Positions 63,455-64,000 of a stretch of 64,000 nucleotides of DNA are shown piece by piece. Location of the stretch: positions 1 through 64,000 of the forward strand of contig CAMYLK010000008.1 in NCBI GenBank assembly GCA_947259225.1. Reading direction: 5' to 3'. The notes under the pieces were generated by a model. The model saw nothing but the letters and a program-made list of their open reading frames with translations. It made no database searches and was not told the origin of the DNA. The position numbers were made by a program, and so were the translations under genes. The stretch is from an uncultured Desulfobulbaceae bacterium (GTDB lineage Bacteria > Desulfobacterota > Desulfobulbia > Desulfobulbales > Desulfobulbaceae). Numbering within the stretch: position 1 is the first letter of the stretch; every line of letters starts with the position of its first letter.

Positions 63455-64000
63455 TTACCAACTTTCATAGTAAATATCCAAATTACCAATCACTGTCTCT
63501 ATTAAATTTTTATCAATTATTTTTCCAATCTTGTTGGATTTTTCTAATGATCTTTTTAAATTTGGTGGCTTAGTAGATATAATGCCATTGAAACTTCTTT
63601 TCTCAATGTCGAGACCGAAAATATTAGGTGGCTTTATGCTAATAACATCATCATTTATTGTGAAATCATTAAATTTATATTCCTTGTAATAATAATGATA
63701 AAGAGAGATTTCAAATTCACCACCATGACTACCACAGTTAAGTCCAAAATGTTCAATATTACTAATAAAATCATAAATATTTACTACAATTATTGGAATC
63801 TGTTTCCCAAAAGCGCCACTTCCTCCTGCCATAGAGGCTTCAATACAGCGGCCATGATTATGTCCATGAGCATTGACAATAACAATGAATTCCCATTTAG
63901 TTCTCAATGCTCCTTTTATTACTTCAGATAATCCAGTGCCAAGAAAATCAAAACCCACTGAAACGGTTCCTGTAGTCCATTCTGCGCCTGGCGAAGGGGT
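63455..64000 (-). CDS. creatininase-family amidohydrolase-like protein (5' end cut by window edge)
   Basis: The track starts at a GTG (63958), but the frame stays open to the edge and the added residues (PSPGAEWTTGTVSVGFDFLGTG) match the family. Seen are IVIVNAHGHNHG (equivalent to NGHGGN) and CGSHGGEFEISL (equivalent to G-H-A-G-x-x-E-T-S), the metal ligands of creatininases. About 180 residues are visible. Family members act on amides in creatinine, mycofactocin or sugar pathways; the substrate is unknown here. Confidence 0.75.
   Translation of the reverse strand, partial: TPSPGAEWTTGTVSVGFDFLGTGLSEVIKGALRTKWEFIVIVNAHGHNHGRCIEASMAGGSGAFGKQIPIIVVNIYDFISNIEHFGLNCGSHGGEFEISLYHYYYKEYKFNDFTINDDVISIKPPNIFGLDIEKRSFNGIISTKPPNLKRSLEKSNKIGKIIDKNLIETVIGNLDIYYESW

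Overview
The window looks like the chromosome of a Gram-negative, probably anaerobic bacterium of the former Deltaproteobacteria (Desulfobacterota). The evidence is the housekeeping order rpsF-rpsR-DUF2232-rplI-dnaB followed by leuS-lptE, an RpoH-type sigma factor, outer-membrane biogenesis genes, a large set of multiheme c-type cytochromes and an expanded set of TPR-sulfotransferases. This placement is inferred from gene content; there is no rRNA gene in the window to confirm it.

Layout. 1-11.8 kb: housekeeping genes, nearly all on the minus strand: a truncated pntAA, dusB, divergent tkt, then lptE, leuS, dnaB, rplI, a DUF2232 membrane protein, rpsR and rpsF. The rpsF operon has a clear promoter and a candidate S6:S18 leader hairpin. 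11.9-14.2 kb: the first TPR-sulfotransferase, a MITE-like palindrome and mazG. 14.3-29.7 kb: mixed housekeeping genes: a SlyD-like isomerase, hisI with a Cys-rich extension, hisG, engB, a two-CW protein, lepA, rpoH, a DegT aminotransferase, a TPR protein, greA, a FadR-type TetR regulator with a matching operator, a purD-purE fusion, tsaC and uvrB. 29.7-39.2 kb: a plus-strand block with a GT2 enzyme, four more TPR-sulfotransferases, a DUF374 acyltransferase and cbiA. 39.3-48.9 kb: a minus-strand cluster that looks like a complete extracellular electron conduit. 49.4-59.8 kb: a sixth TPR-sulfotransferase and an envelope-glycosylation module (two GT-C-like/TPR membrane proteins, a GtrB/ArnC-like GT2, a third polytopic GT-C-like protein, a WecE-like aminotransferase and an SMR/ArnE-like flippase). 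59.8-64 kb: a visibly AT-richer operon with metallophosphoesterase, ATP-grasp, SDR, SAM methyltransferase and a truncated creatininase-family gene.

How the parts fit. The most interesting region is the conduit cluster. It holds four exported cytochromes with 8, 12 (one a CX3CH site), 5 and 4 predicted hemes, two NHL-propeller lipoproteins, and a beta-barrel protein whose N-terminus carries 29 tandem, uncharged nonapeptide repeats. The natural reading is a porin-cytochrome complex that moves electrons between periplasm and cell surface. The separate tetraheme protein at the upstream end has its own regulatory palindrome and tandem repeats. It is similar in size and heme count to tetraheme cytochromes that polymerise into nanowires. 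The sulfotransferases and glycosyltransferases on both sides suggest heavy sulfation and glycosylation of the surface, but no substrate can be read from the sequence.

Limits. No tRNA, rRNA, CRISPR array, transposase or origin was recognised. Domain calls rest on motif recognition by eye. Transmembrane counts, folds and the operator, attenuator and pseudoknot calls are predictions that have not been computed.
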